Below, one piece after another: positions 8,307-16,432 of a stretch of 64,000 nucleotides of DNA. Position 1 is the first letter of the stretch, and each line of letters opens with the position of its first letter. The stretch is from UBA8524 sp964215915 (lineage in GTDB: Bacteria > Bacteroidota > Bacteroidia > UBA8524). The stretch lies in contig CAXPEB010000080.1 in the NCBI GenBank assembly GCA_964215915.1, positions 1 through 64,000 of the forward strand, in the 5' to 3' direction. The notes under the pieces are model-generated. The model saw only the letters and a list, made by a program, of their open reading frames with translations, was not told where the DNA came from and did not search any database. A program made the translations under genes and the position numbers.

Positions 8307-9206
8307 TCAGATTCCTGTCCAGAAATCAGGCTTGTAACCTGTTTTCTTGGGTGCAATGCACATAACCGGAATACTGGAATGTTTGTTCACGATCTGCTGA
8401 GCATAGGTGCCGATGATAAATTCCGTGAAGCCCTTTTCCTGCTGGGTCATGATCATGATCAGGTCAGCATTCAGCTCTTCCGCGTACTGCAAGGCATCTT
8501 CTGCCGGATTGCCGGGGTAGTTTTCATCGTCAAGCACTTTGGTAGTAAACTTCACTCCGTTCTTTTCCAGCACTTCCTGCACTTGGTTGAAGTTGGCCTT
8601 TACTCTGTTGGAAAGGAACTGGTCCGTAACCTGAACGGAAAAGATGTGGATGGTGGACTGGAATTTTTTTGCAAGATGAATGGCCCACCAAACTTTTTGT
8701 TTGCTCTCCATGGTCAGGTCAATCGGCATCACTATATCCTTGTACCCTTGTCCGTATTGCTTTTCCTTGACCACTACAACAGGCACCGGTGAAGAGGCGA
8801 TGACCCTTGAAGCATTGGAACCCACCAATTGTTCGATACCCGCAGCACCCTGCGTACCCATAATAATGGACTCGATATTATTGGCTTCATCTTCCGCATA
8901 TTCCACAATAGCGCTGTATATCCTTCCGGTTTCGATTACCGAGCGGGCTTTTACACCATGATTCTTATAGAGGTCTTCCACTATCCGGTCGAGTTTTTCC
9001 TGAAGCATCTGACCAACCATTCCCTCCTTATAGGAGTTTTTCTGCCCCCAGATATTCCCGATAAACGAGTCTTCGAAAATGTGCATGATACACAGCTCAT
9101 TGTCGAAACTTTTAGCAATCTGAACCGCATGATCCAACGCATTTTCAGCAACAGTTGAGAAGTCGGTTGGCACCAACAGGGTATTCTTTTTCTTTTCGTT
9201 TTCCAT
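8307..9206 (-). CDS. Tandem-domain universal stress protein (UspA family)
   Basis: 299 residues, two UspA domains (about 8-150 and 158-290). Domain 1 starts LLVPTDFS and keeps a nucleotide-binding-like loop GTQG-x8-GS, one residue shorter than the usual G-x2-G-x9-GS. Domain 2 starts IVMPIDLT, but its loop is degenerate (TQQEKGFTEFIIGT). Cytosolic, no membrane segment. Probable stress-survival role; one functional and one decayed nucleotide site would suggest the second domain is structural. A TATTTTCG box lies about 21 bases upstream on the minus strand. It is divergent from the nucleoside phosphorylase gene. Confidence 0.93.
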   Translation of the reverse strand: MENEKKKNTLLVPTDFSTVAENALDHAVQIAKSFDNELCIMHIFEDSFIGNIWGQKNSYKEGMVGQMLQEKLDRIVEDLYKNHGVKARSVIETGRIYSAIVEYAEDEANNIESIIMGTQGAAGIEQLVGSNASRVIASSPVPVVVVKEKQYGQGYKDIVMPIDLTMESKQKVWWAIHLAKKFQSTIHIFSVQVTDQFLSNRVKANFNQVQEVLEKNGVKFTTKVLDDENYPGNPAEDALQYAEELNADLIMIMTQQEKGFTEFIIGTYAQQIVNKHSSIPVMCIAPKKTGYKPDFWTGI

Positions 9207-9245
9207 GGATATAGTGAATTTTGATCACGAAAATAGGAATAATGC

Positions 9246-10091
9246 ATGGATGAGCAAATAGCAGAAAGCGAGCTGATACTGAATCCGGACGGGAGTGTCT
9301 TTCATTTGGGGGTACTACCCGGTCAATTACCGGATTTTCTCTTCCTGGTAGGTGATCCTAAACGGGTTCCGCGGGTATCTGACCGGTTTGATACTGTGGA
9401 GGAACGTATAGAAAAACGGGAATTTGTTACCCATATCGGGAAATTACGTGGACAAAAAGTTGGTGTCCTCTCTACCGGTATCGGTGGCGACAATATCGAT
9501 ATCGTACTAAACGAACTCAATCTGCTGGCCAATGCCGATTTCCGGAAGCGTACCCTGCACCCTAAAAAAAACAAACTGAAACTGGTTCGCCTGGGAACCT
9601 CGGGTAGTATAAACCCGGAAATACCCGTTGGCTCCCTGTTGGTTTCCGTTGCCGCTACCGGACTCGACGGGCTCGCCTGGTACTATTCGGAGAACCCGGA
9701 AATGCTCGACAAGGGATTCATCCTTAAAACCGGTTGGCCTGAAATGCGTAACAGGCCTTACCAGACGGCGGCTTCTTCCCTGCTACTTGAACGAAGCGGA
9801 GATTTGTTCCAACGGGGCCATACCCTGACCTGTTCCGGGTTTTACCGTCCGCAGGGACGAATCCTTCATGGCGAACAGGATCCTGCTTTACACTGGGAAA
9901 CACTTCGGAAGGCTGGGATTGATAACCTTGAAATGGAAACTGCAGCCATCTATTTTCTGTCCGGGCTATTTGGCTTTGAAGCGCTTTCGCTCAACGCCAT
10001 ACTGGCTAACAGGGCCACCGGCGAGTTTTGTCAGGATCCGGGTGCAGTCATCGACCAACTCATTGCAAGTGCTTTGGAACTGTTTCCATGA
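9246..10091 (+). CDS. Uridine/purine nucleoside phosphorylase family protein
   Basis: 281 residues of the NP-I (PNP/UDP) fold. Visible motifs are GDPKRV near residue 33 (phosphate-binding loop), STGIGGDN, RLGTSGS (phosphate and ribose site) and NLEMETAAIY (Glu-Met-Glu ribose-binding motif). The order and spacing are closer to uridine phosphorylase than to hexameric PNP. It would catalyse reversible phosphorolysis of nucleosides in pyrimidine or purine salvage. No nucleoside transporter gene is adjacent. The thioredoxin gene follows but has its own promoter. Confidence 0.87.
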   Translation: MDEQIAESELILNPDGSVFHLGVLPGQLPDFLFLVGDPKRVPRVSDRFDTVEERIEKREFVTHIGKLRGQKVGVLSTGIGGDNIDIVLNELNLLANADFRKRTLHPKKNKLKLVRLGTSGSINPEIPVGSLLVSVAATGLDGLAWYYSENPEMLDKGFILKTGWPEMRNRPYQTAASSLLLERSGDLFQRGHTLTCSGFYRPQGRILHGEQDPALHWETLRKAGIDNLEMETAAIYFLSGLFGFEALSLNAILANRATGEFCQDPGAVIDQLIASALELFP

Positions 10092-10119
10092 CATCCACAG
10101 CCGTGGATATTTCCTGTGG

Positions 10120-10149
10120 CTTGCTTTTTGAACGGAAAAACTAGTTTTG
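10120..10149 (+). promoter_or_regulatory. Promoter of trxA
   Basis: TTG at 10121-10123, an 18-base spacer and TAGTTTTG at 10142-10149, a perfect -7 match. The 22 bases to the ATG are A-rich (AACAGAACAGAAAGAA) and have no Shine-Dalgarno, as usual in Bacteroidota leaders. Confidence 0.6.
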
Positions 10150-10171
10150 AATACAAACAGAACAGAAAGAA

Positions 10172-10492
10172 ATGGCAATAGAAATCACAGATAACAACTT
10201 TGAGGAAGTTGTTTTAAAATCCGACAAACCGGTAATGGTTGACTTCTGGGCAGAATGGTGCGGTCCCTGCCGAATGGTAGGCCCCATCGTTGAGGAAATG
10301 TCAGGAGAGTATGACGGCAAAGCCGTAATCGGAAAACTCAATGTTGACGAAAATCCGGAAGTAACAGTTAAATATGGGATCAGAAGTATCCCGGCCCTTC
10401 TTTTCTTCAAAGGAGGCGAAGTGGTCGACCGCCAGGTAGGCGCGGTACCTAAAAATTCCCTTTCTCAGAAACTGGAAGCGCAGATCAGCTAA
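10172..10492 (+). CDS. trxA: Thioredoxin
   Basis: 106 residues, the standard thioredoxin size. The redox motif WCGPC occupies residues 29-33 with Cys30 and Cys33, preceded by DFWAE; the cis-proline segment SIPALLFF is present at about residue 75. It reduces cytoplasmic disulfides and is the expected electron donor to the BCP peroxidase encoded at 5094. A well-formed terminator follows directly, so it is a single-gene transcript. Confidence 0.98.
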   Translation: MAIEITDNNFEEVVLKSDKPVMVDFWAEWCGPCRMVGPIVEEMSGEYDGKAVIGKLNVDENPEVTVKYGIRSIPALLFFKGGEVVDRQVGAVPKNSLSQKLEAQIS

Positions 10493-10503
10493 TAAAAAGA
10501 CAG

Positions 10504-10534
10504 AGCCGTCGGAAAATATCCGGCGGCTTTTTTA
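10504..10534 (+). terminator. Rho-independent terminator of trxA
   Basis: GCCGTCGG (10505-10512), loop AAAATAT, CCGGCGGC (10520-10527), then TTTTTT. One G-T pair in an 8-bp GC-rich stem. Confidence 0.93.
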
Positions 10535-10541
10535 TGCCCAT

Positions 10542-11450
10542 ATGAACCGAATACCCCGGGAAGAACTTGAAAAAATGGCTAACCTCGAACTGCTTGCCCG
10601 ACAAGTGGTCGAAGGGTTTATTACGGGCCTGCACAAAAGCCCCTTTCATGGCTTTTCCGTAGAATTTGCAGAACACCGGCTGTACAACAAAGGGGAATCT
10701 ACCCGGCATATCGACTGGAAACTTTTCGCGCGAACCGACAAACTGTTTGTAAAGCGTTACGAAGAGGAAACCAATCTACGTTGCCAGATAGTGATCGACA
10801 CCAGTTCTTCCATGTTCTACCCGGATAAATCCTGGAACAAACTCAGGTTTTCCATTATGGCCAGTGCGGCCCTTATGAACCTGATGCGCAGGCAGCGGGA
10901 TGCTTTTTCGTTGGCCTTGCTCTCCGACCGGATAGAGTGGCAAAGCGAAACCCGGTCGGCGGGTGTTCACTACCATTTTCTGCTTTCCAAGCTGGAAGAA
11001 TTGCTGAACCGGGAACCTGTTCCTACCCCTACGAAACTTGCAGAATCTCTCGACCTTCTGGCAGAAAAGATCCATCGCCGTTCACTTGTGATAATCTTCA
11101 GTGACCTGGTAGAAAGCAGCGAAGACCAGGAAGCCTTATTCCGGAGTCTTCAGCACCTTAAATTCAACAAGCATGAGGTCATTCTGTTTCATGTCCGTGA
11201 TAAGGAAAAAGAAACCGAGTTTCATTTTGAAAACCGGCCTTACCTGTTTGTCGACCCCGAAAGTGGCCGGGAATTGAAAGTCATGCCCTCCGAAGTAAGG
11301 GAAGCCTATTTGGAAGCTAGTTCCAGGCACGCCACGGAATTACGGAATAAGGCAGCCCAGTTTCAGATCGACTGGGTGGAAGTGGATGCCGCCGAGGATT
11401 TTAATCAGATCCTGCTTTCATACCTCATTAAAAGATCCAAGATGGCCTAG
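10542..11450 (+). CDS. DUF58 domain-containing protein
   Basis: 302 residues. The signature of the family is visible in the first third: YNKGESTRHIDWKLFART, followed by a vWA-like core with a DTSSSM metal-site motif (about residues 87-92). DUF58 proteins usually sit beside a MoxR AAA ATPase and BatA/BatB vWA proteins and are thought to act as chaperone-like assembly modules. Here neither partner is adjacent, so the gene stands alone between trxA and a convergent GNAT gene. The stop TAG lies in a CTAG palindrome shared with the convergent stop. Confidence 0.9.
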   Translation: MNRIPREELEKMANLELLARQVVEGFITGLHKSPFHGFSVEFAEHRLYNKGESTRHIDWKLFARTDKLFVKRYEEETNLRCQIVIDTSSSMFYPDKSWNKLRFSIMASAALMNLMRRQRDAFSLALLSDRIEWQSETRSAGVHYHFLLSKLEELLNREPVPTPTKLAESLDLLAEKIHRRSLVIIFSDLVESSEDQEALFRSLQHLKFNKHEVILFHVRDKEKETEFHFENRPYLFVDPESGRELKVMPSEVREAYLEASSRHATELRNKAAQFQIDWVEVDAAEDFNQILLSYLIKRSKMA

Positions 11451-12385
11451 GCCGGTTTCTGGCCTTCTTCGTAACTGTTTACATGCCGCTCCTTTTTGCT
11501 GGGATAGATGTCGGCAATCGTAACCAGGATGCCTGTTTCCTCTACATCTCCGAAATGTGGGTTAATCGCGGTACCGAAGTTTTTCATGGTAAGCGAAAGG
11601 TTCATATAGGCATTCACCAGCGGTGGTATGTTCTCACCCAGTTTCCTTACCTGTTGATTCAGGATTTTGTGTCCTTCTTTATATTCCAGTCCGTCAAAGA
11701 TCCCCTTGAACCCGTTCAGGTCCGTTTTGTACCCCAGTTGGTGATGTGGATGTACCAGCCCTTCCTTGTCCGGAAAATAATGATCCATAAAATAATGGAT
11801 CAGGTCACGCGCAAGGGGATTAAAATGCGGGTACATGGTGATCTTCCCGAAAAAGTAGCGAATATGCGGTCTGTCAATTACCAAAGCACCCAAGCCATCC
11901 CACAGGTTATCCAGGGAAAATACGCCCTTTCTGTTATTTATAGAAGGTTGATAATCAGGCTGCACAAAAGAACGCCCTAATTCAATACTATAAGGCAGGT
12001 ATTCTTTCAGGAAACGGTCAGAGAATGCAAACAGTTCGCTGGTGCTAAGGTGTACGCTCCCGTCTGTCGACAAAGAACCTTTGCATTCGATAAACCGGTA
12101 TCCACCTACAATCTGTTCTTCTTCCGGGTTCCACACCAGCAGTTGCTCATAACCGTCATCCGCATAATCAAAGGCATCCAGATCACAGTCCAAACCGGTC
12201 CCTCCTCCCGCTGTACGGAAGGTGAGCTCACGCAGACGACCGATTTCCCTTAAGGTATTCGGGGCGTTGCGCTGGTGCACGATATAAATCTCATTAGTCC
12301 CGAAATTGGCCTTACGAACAAATCGTTCAGCATTGAGCTCTGCCTTCAGCAGATGACGCTCTATCGGGGGTATGATTGGCTGCAT
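11447..12385 (-). CDS. GNAT acyltransferase, OlsB/GlsB-like
   Basis: 312 residues. The region RLRELTFRTAGGGTG...DLDAFD...EEQIVGGYRFI matches the acetyltransferase family that includes ornithine-acyl-ACP N-acyltransferase OlsB and the glycine-lipid enzyme GlsB of Bacteroides. Known members transfer a 3-hydroxy-acyl chain to an amino acid to start aminolipid synthesis. The usual partner O-acyltransferase is not next to it, but a PlsC-type protein is encoded at 22789. The family assignment is good; the lipid made is inference. A TAAATTGG box ends four bases before the ATG. Confidence 0.75.
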   Translation of the reverse strand: MQPIIPPIERHLLKAELNAERFVRKANFGTNEIYIVHQRNAPNTLREIGRLRELTFRTAGGGTGLDCDLDAFDYADDGYEQLLVWNPEEEQIVGGYRFIECKGSLSTDGSVHLSTSELFAFSDRFLKEYLPYSIELGRSFVQPDYQPSINNRKGVFSLDNLWDGLGALVIDRPHIRYFFGKITMYPHFNPLARDLIHYFMDHYFPDKEGLVHPHHQLGYKTDLNGFKGIFDGLEYKEGHKILNQQVRKLGENIPPLVNAYMNLSLTMKNFGTAINPHFGDVEETGILVTIADIYPSKKERHVNSYEEGQKPA

Positions 12386-12389
12386 AGGG

Positions 12390-12397
12390 CCAATTTA
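12390..12397 (-). promoter_or_regulatory. -7-like box of the GNAT gene
   Basis: On the minus strand TAAATTGG (7 of 8 match to TAnnTTTG), then CCCT and the ATG at 12385. The upstream sequence is very AT-rich, without a clear TTTG at the expected distance. Confidence 0.35.
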
Positions 12398-12410
12398 AAT
12401 CAATTGTTAA

Positions 12411-13229
12411 TTATTTATTATCAGAAAATGCTGCCAGGACCTCATTTGATGCTCCGGTAAAGGAGAATCCACCGTCATGGTAAAGGTTCTGCTGGGTAAC
12501 GTAACGCGTAAGATCCGAGAACATGGCCACGCAGTAATTTGCACAGGCCTCTGCAGGAGCATTACCCAGGGGGGAAAGTGCATCCGCATAACTGAAAAAG
12601 GCATCAAACCCACTCACACCTGAACCCGCCTTGGTCATTGTCGGGGATTGGGATATGGTATTGACCCTCACCTTCTTCTCTTTCCCGAAATGGTAGCCGA
12701 AACTACGTGCGATACTTTCCAACAGCGCTTTGGCTTCGGCCATTTCGCTATAGTCAGGAAATACCCGTTGTGCGGCAATATAGGTCAGTCCCACTATCGA
12801 CCCCCACTCCTTCATGGCTTCTTTTTGCCAAAGGAGCTGCATGAGCCGGTGAAAGGACATGGCAGAGATGTCAAGGGTCTTGTGCATGAAATCGTAATTC
12901 AGATCGGTATACGGTTTCCCTTTACGCACATTCAGCGACATGCCTACCGAGTGCAGAACAAAATCAAGCGGACCTCCCAGTTTTTCCACCGACTGGTCAA
13001 TAAGATTCTCCAGGTCCTCATTAGAGGTTACATCCGCACCGATCACCTCCGCGTTGCATTTTTCAGCCAACTCGTTGATTGCGCCCATGCGTAAAGCAAT
13101 AGGAGCATTGGTCAGTACGAATTCGGCACCTTGTTCGTGGCATTTTTCTGCTACGTGCCAGGCAATAGACTGCGAATCAAGCGCACCGAATATGATTCCT
13201 TTTTTTCCTTTTAACAGTTGATTTGACAT
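12411..13229 (-). CDS. fabI: Enoyl-ACP reductase (NADH)
   Basis: 272 residues from the ATG at 13229 (MSNQLLKGKK); a longer upstream reading frame exists but adds no conserved sequence. It is an SDR with the FabI layout: GALDSQSIAW cofactor loop, SVGMS segment, and catalytic Tyr150, Tyr160 and Lys167 in the Y-x6-Y-x6-K-like order seen in FabI. It performs the last step of each fatty-acid elongation cycle. It lies 47 bases downstream of pdxH on the same strand and may be co-transcribed with it, though TAACATTG upstream could be its own weak -7 box. Confidence 0.95.
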   Translation of the reverse strand: MSNQLLKGKKGIIFGALDSQSIAWHVAEKCHEQGAEFVLTNAPIALRMGAINELAEKCNAEVIGADVTSNEDLENLIDQSVEKLGGPLDFVLHSVGMSLNVRKGKPYTDLNYDFMHKTLDISAMSFHRLMQLLWQKEAMKEWGSIVGLTYIAAQRVFPDYSEMAEAKALLESIARSFGYHFGKEKKVRVNTISQSPTMTKAGSGVSGFDAFFSYADALSPLGNAPAEACANYCVAMFSDLTRYVTQQNLYHDGGFSFTGASNEVLAAFSDNK

Positions 13230-13276
13230 AGGAGGCAATGTTTTGTGCAATGTTAGTGTTTTGTCGGGAATTACTG

Positions 13277-13915
13277 CTACGGAGCGAGGCGTTCGAGTTT
13301 CCACCCGTCTTCTCCCACCCTGCTATACAGCAGGCGATCGTGCAGGCGGTTTGGCCTGCCCTGCCAGAACTCGATATGTGAAGGAATGACCAGAAAGCCA
13401 CCCCAATGAGGAGGCCTCGGAACTTCCTGTCCTTCAAACCGTTTCATTTGTTCTTCAAGGCGTTGTTCCAGCACATTCCGGCCTTCGATCACCTGACTCT
13501 GATCGCTGACCCAGGCACCCACCTGGCTGCCCCGCGGACGGGTGGCAAAATAGGCGTCGGAATCGGCTGAGTCCACCTTTTCTGCCTTACCACCGATACG
13601 AACCTGTCTTTCCAGTTCCGGCCAGAAAAAATTCAGGGAGCAATACGGATTGGCCGCCAGAGCCTGCCCTTTATCGCTGTGGTAATTGGTATAAAACTGA
13701 AACCCGCTGCTGCTGAACTCCTTGAGCAGCACAATCCGGGATTCCGGGTGCTGTCCGTCGCCCGCAGTACTCAGGCACATGGCATTTGCTTCGGTTACTT
13801 CGGAGTGGAGCGCTGCTTTGAACCATTTGTCAAACAGCAATAAAGGATTTGCCGGCGCCTCCTTTTCGTCCAGGGAGGCCAGCTTGTATTCCTGTCGGAT
13901 ATCAGCCAGATTCAT
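13277..13915 (-). CDS. pdxH: Pyridoxamine 5'-phosphate oxidase
   Basis: 212 residues, typical PdxH length. The FMN-binding segment ESRIVLLKEF, FYTNYHSDKG, the FFWPELERQVRIGG strand and the RPRGSQVGAWVSDQS motif are all present, and the C-terminus ends in the conserved WKLERLAP. It oxidises PNP or PMP to pyridoxal phosphate in the last step of B6 synthesis and salvage. The promoter is one of the best in the window (TTTG, 18 bases, TAATTTTG) and ends four bases before the ATG. It is divergent from the Nudix gene. Confidence 0.97.
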   Translation of the reverse strand: MNLADIRQEYKLASLDEKEAPANPLLLFDKWFKAALHSEVTEANAMCLSTAGDGQHPESRIVLLKEFSSSGFQFYTNYHSDKGQALAANPYCSLNFFWPELERQVRIGGKAEKVDSADSDAYFATRPRGSQVGAWVSDQSQVIEGRNVLEQRLEEQMKRFEGQEVPRPPHWGGFLVIPSHIEFWQGRPNRLHDRLLYSRVGEDGWKLERLAP

Positions 13916-13919
13916 TGGA

Positions 13920-13949
13920 CAAAATTAAATATTTGAGTCGGGCTGCAAA
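13920..13949 (-). promoter_or_regulatory. Promoter of pdxH
   Basis: On the minus strand TTTG (13949-13946), an 18-base spacer, TAATTTTG (13927-13920), then TCCA and the ATG at 13915. Both hexamer-like elements match the Bacteroidota consensus perfectly, and the transcript is predicted to be leaderless. Confidence 0.65.
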
Positions 13950-13975
13950 TGCAGGTAACGGCGGAACTTATGCAC

Positions 13976-13983
13976 TACCTTTG
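13976..13983 (+). promoter_or_regulatory. -7 promoter box of the Nudix gene
   Basis: TACCTTTG, a perfect -7 match, then TTTA and the ATG at 13988. This four-base gap is the reason for choosing that ATG over the in-frame ATG at 13949. No clear -33 element. Confidence 0.45.
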
Positions 13984-13987
13984 TTTA

Positions 13988-14560
13988 ATGCATGAATCGC
14001 TTCCTGTCGAAGAGAACCCCTGGAAGATCATCCATACGGAAGAAAAACTCGACACCCCCTGGATCCGCGTATTGCTTCACGATGTGCTCACCCCTTCCGG
14101 AGAAAAAGGCATTTATGGAATTACCCGGTTTAAGCACTACGCTATCGGGGTATTGCCGGTAGACGACGAAGGCTATACTTGGATTGTCGGGCAATACCGT
14201 TTTCCTACCGGAACATACAGTTGGGAAATTCCCGAAGGCGGAGGTGCCCTGGAGGTTCCTCCTATCGAGTCGGCAAAACGGGAGCTGAAGGAAGAAACCG
14301 GTATCGAAGCGGATAACTGGGAACTTCTTCTGGAAATGGACCTGAGTAACAGTGCCACGGACGAAAAAGCTTTTTTGTACCTTGCCCGTAGACTTCGTTT
14401 CGGAGAAAGCCAGCCTGACTCGAACGAAAAACTGACAGTGCGCCGGATACATATGGATGAATTATACGCGCGTGTCAGGTCGTCAGAGATCACAGACAGC
14501 CTGACAGTAGCGGCGGTACAACAATACCGGATCAGGCAGCTGGAAGGGTCTTTGCTTTAA
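13988..14560 (+). CDS. Nudix hydrolase (ADP-ribose pyrophosphatase-like)
   Basis: 190 residues from the ATG at 13988. The Nudix box is present with the core REL-KEETGI and the flanking Gly and Glu (GGGALE), but eight rather than seven residues lie between that Glu and the Arg. The upstream region with QYRFPTG and the overall size fit the NudF-like ADP-ribose or nucleotide-sugar pyrophosphatases. It would hydrolyse a nucleoside diphosphate derivative in the cytoplasm. Dps follows 10 bases after the stop, so the two may be co-transcribed. Confidence 0.9.
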   Translation: MHESLPVEENPWKIIHTEEKLDTPWIRVLLHDVLTPSGEKGIYGITRFKHYAIGVLPVDDEGYTWIVGQYRFPTGTYSWEIPEGGGALEVPPIESAKRELKEETGIEADNWELLLEMDLSNSATDEKAFLYLARRLRFGESQPDSNEKLTVRRIHMDELYARVRSSEITDSLTVAAVQQYRIRQLEGSLL

Positions 14561-14570
14561 CAGTACACAT

Positions 14571-15056
14571 ATGAACGCAAAATCAAAAACCAATCACATT
14601 GGTCTTCAAGTAGGCCATTCTTCTGACCTGGCAGACAAGCTAAATGATCTGCTGGCTAACTACCAGGTATATTACCTGAATACCCGTGGGTTCCACTGGA
14701 ACATCAAAGGCGATAAATTCTTCGAACTTCATATCAAATTTGAAGAACTGTATACCGACCTTCAGCTGAAGATCGATGAAATTGCCGAACGGGTACTTAC
14801 CCTGGGATTTACCCCGCTCCACTCCTTTGAAGATTACCTGAAAAAAAGTGAAATCCGCCCGGTTGTAAACCAAAGCGACGGAGAAAAATGCGTACGCTCT
14901 ATCCTGGACGGATTCTCCATACTGCTGGAAAAACAACGCGTGATCCTTGACCTTTCGGCCGATGCCAATGACGAAGGAACCAACGCCATGATGAGTGACT
15001 ATATCCGCGAACAGGAGAAGCTCGTCTGGATGTATTCTTCCTTCCTCGGGAAATAA
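14571..15056 (+). CDS. dps: Dps family ferritin-like DNA-protection protein
   Basis: 161 residues, usual Dps size. The inter-subunit ferroxidase residues are visible in the FHWNIKG...LHIKFEELYTDL...KIDEIAER stretch (His, Asp and Glu ligands), followed by the rest of the four-helix bundle. Dps dodecamers oxidise and store iron and shield DNA from peroxide. The short Lys-containing N-terminus (MNAKSKTNH) could contact DNA. Co-transcription with the Nudix gene is likely from the 10-base gap. Confidence 0.95.
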   Translation: MNAKSKTNHIGLQVGHSSDLADKLNDLLANYQVYYLNTRGFHWNIKGDKFFELHIKFEELYTDLQLKIDEIAERVLTLGFTPLHSFEDYLKKSEIRPVVNQSDGEKCVRSILDGFSILLEKQRVILDLSADANDEGTNAMMSDYIREQEKLVWMYSSFLGK

Positions 15057-15112
15057 TGGTTATCCCAAAGTAGTGCTTTATTATTGCAGCCTCTCAACCG
15101 CAAACTGATTAG

Positions 15113-16432
15113 ATGAATGCATTGGTTATGGCGGGGCAGATGATCCTGGCCCTGTCGATATTGATTACCCTACATGAATTAGGACATTACCTGGCTGCAA
15201 GAGCCTTCGGTATCAAAGTGGAGAAGTTCTTTCTCTTCTTTGATGCCGGAGGTTTCAAGCTTTTCTCTTTCCGTAAAGGAGATACGGAATATGGTATGGG
15301 ATGGCTCCCGCTCGGGGGCTATGTAAAGATTGCCGGTATGATCGACGAATCCATGGATACCGATCAGCTGAAATCTGAACCCCAACCCTGGGAATTCCGA
15401 AGCAAACCCGCCTGGCAAAGACTTATCGTAATGCTGGCCGGGGTAACCGTTAATATCATTCTGGGTATTGTGATCTTCTCCGGAAGCCTTCTTTATTACG
15501 GCGATCAATACCTGCTCAATAAAGATGCACGTTTTGGAATTACGGCTTCGGAATATGCACAGAGTATCGGGTTCCGTGACGGCGACCATATTCTGAAGAT
15601 CAACGGACAGGATGTGGTTCGTTTCGATGAGATCCTTAATCCATCCAATATCCTGAACTCAGCCAACTTCACCGTGCAGCGCGGTGACTCCGTATTTGAT
15701 ATCCACCTTCCCGACTCCGCACTGGGTTCCCTGAACTCCAAAAAATCCAGCTTTCTCGGATTACGCAGGGAGTTTGTGGTAAATAAAGTGGTGGGTGGAA
15801 GCAATGCCGCCAAAGCCGGTTTACAGAAAGGGGATCATATCCTCCGGGTGGAAAACGAAGACGCCCGCTTTTTTCATGATTTCCAGCGTATCCTCTCCAA
15901 GCATGAAGAAGAAGATGTGAAGCTGCTGGTGAAAAGGGATGACGATACCCTGGACATGATGGTCAGTGTCAACAAAGGAGGCACTATCGGGTTTGAAGCC
16001 ACCTTCGACGAATTGAATTTCCAGACCGAATACTACTCCTTCGGAGAATCGCTGAAACGCGGAAATGAACGGGCCTTTGCCTCTCTCATTGTGAACATTA
16101 AAGGCTTGGGCAAGATCTTTTCCGGAGATGTAGACCCCACCAAATCACTGATGGGACCGATTGCCCTGGCCACCGTTTTCGGATCTACCTGGGATTGGGA
16201 GAACTTCTGGGGACTAACCGGACTGCTCAGTATGGTATTGGCCTTTATGAATGTGCTGCCTATCCCTGCACTGGATGGAGGACATGCCCTCTTCCTGTTC
16301 GTAGAAATGGTCATTCGGCGCCCGCTTGGGGATAAGTTCATGCAGGTTACACAGGTCATCGGTATGGTAATCTTACTTAGCTTGATGATCTTTGTTTTCG
16401 GCAATGACATCTGGAACCTCATCACTTCTTAA
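15113..16432 (+). CDS. rseP: Site-2 intramembrane metalloprotease RseP
   Basis: 439 residues. The zinc motif HELGH is at residues 21-25 inside the first membrane segment, and the second motif (LDGGH, Asp388) lies in the C-terminal membrane part. Two PDZ-like regions sit between them (about 120-200 and 205-290). M50B proteases cut anti-sigma factors and signal-peptide remnants within the inner membrane. The substrate is not evident, as no anti-sigma gene is nearby. The next gene begins inside its 3' end. Confidence 0.95.
   Translation: MNALVMAGQMILALSILITLHELGHYLAARAFGIKVEKFFLFFDAGGFKLFSFRKGDTEYGMGWLPLGGYVKIAGMIDESMDTDQLKSEPQPWEFRSKPAWQRLIVMLAGVTVNIILGIVIFSGSLLYYGDQYLLNKDARFGITASEYAQSIGFRDGDHILKINGQDVVRFDEILNPSNILNSANFTVQRGDSVFDIHLPDSALGSLNSKKSSFLGLRREFVVNKVVGGSNAAKAGLQKGDHILRVENEDARFFHDFQRILSKHEEEDVKLLVKRDDDTLDMMVSVNKGGTIGFEATFDELNFQTEYYSFGESLKRGNERAFASLIVNIKGLGKIFSGDVDPTKSLMGPIALATVFGSTWDWENFWGLTGLLSMVLAFMNVLPIPALDGGHALFLFVEMVIRRPLGDKFMQVTQVIGMVILLSLMIFVFGNDIWNLITS

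Noticed and set aside
8156..8356. In-frame N-terminal extension of the triple-repeat protein
   Set aside because: It crosses a strong terminator and would bury a clear signal peptide inside the protein.
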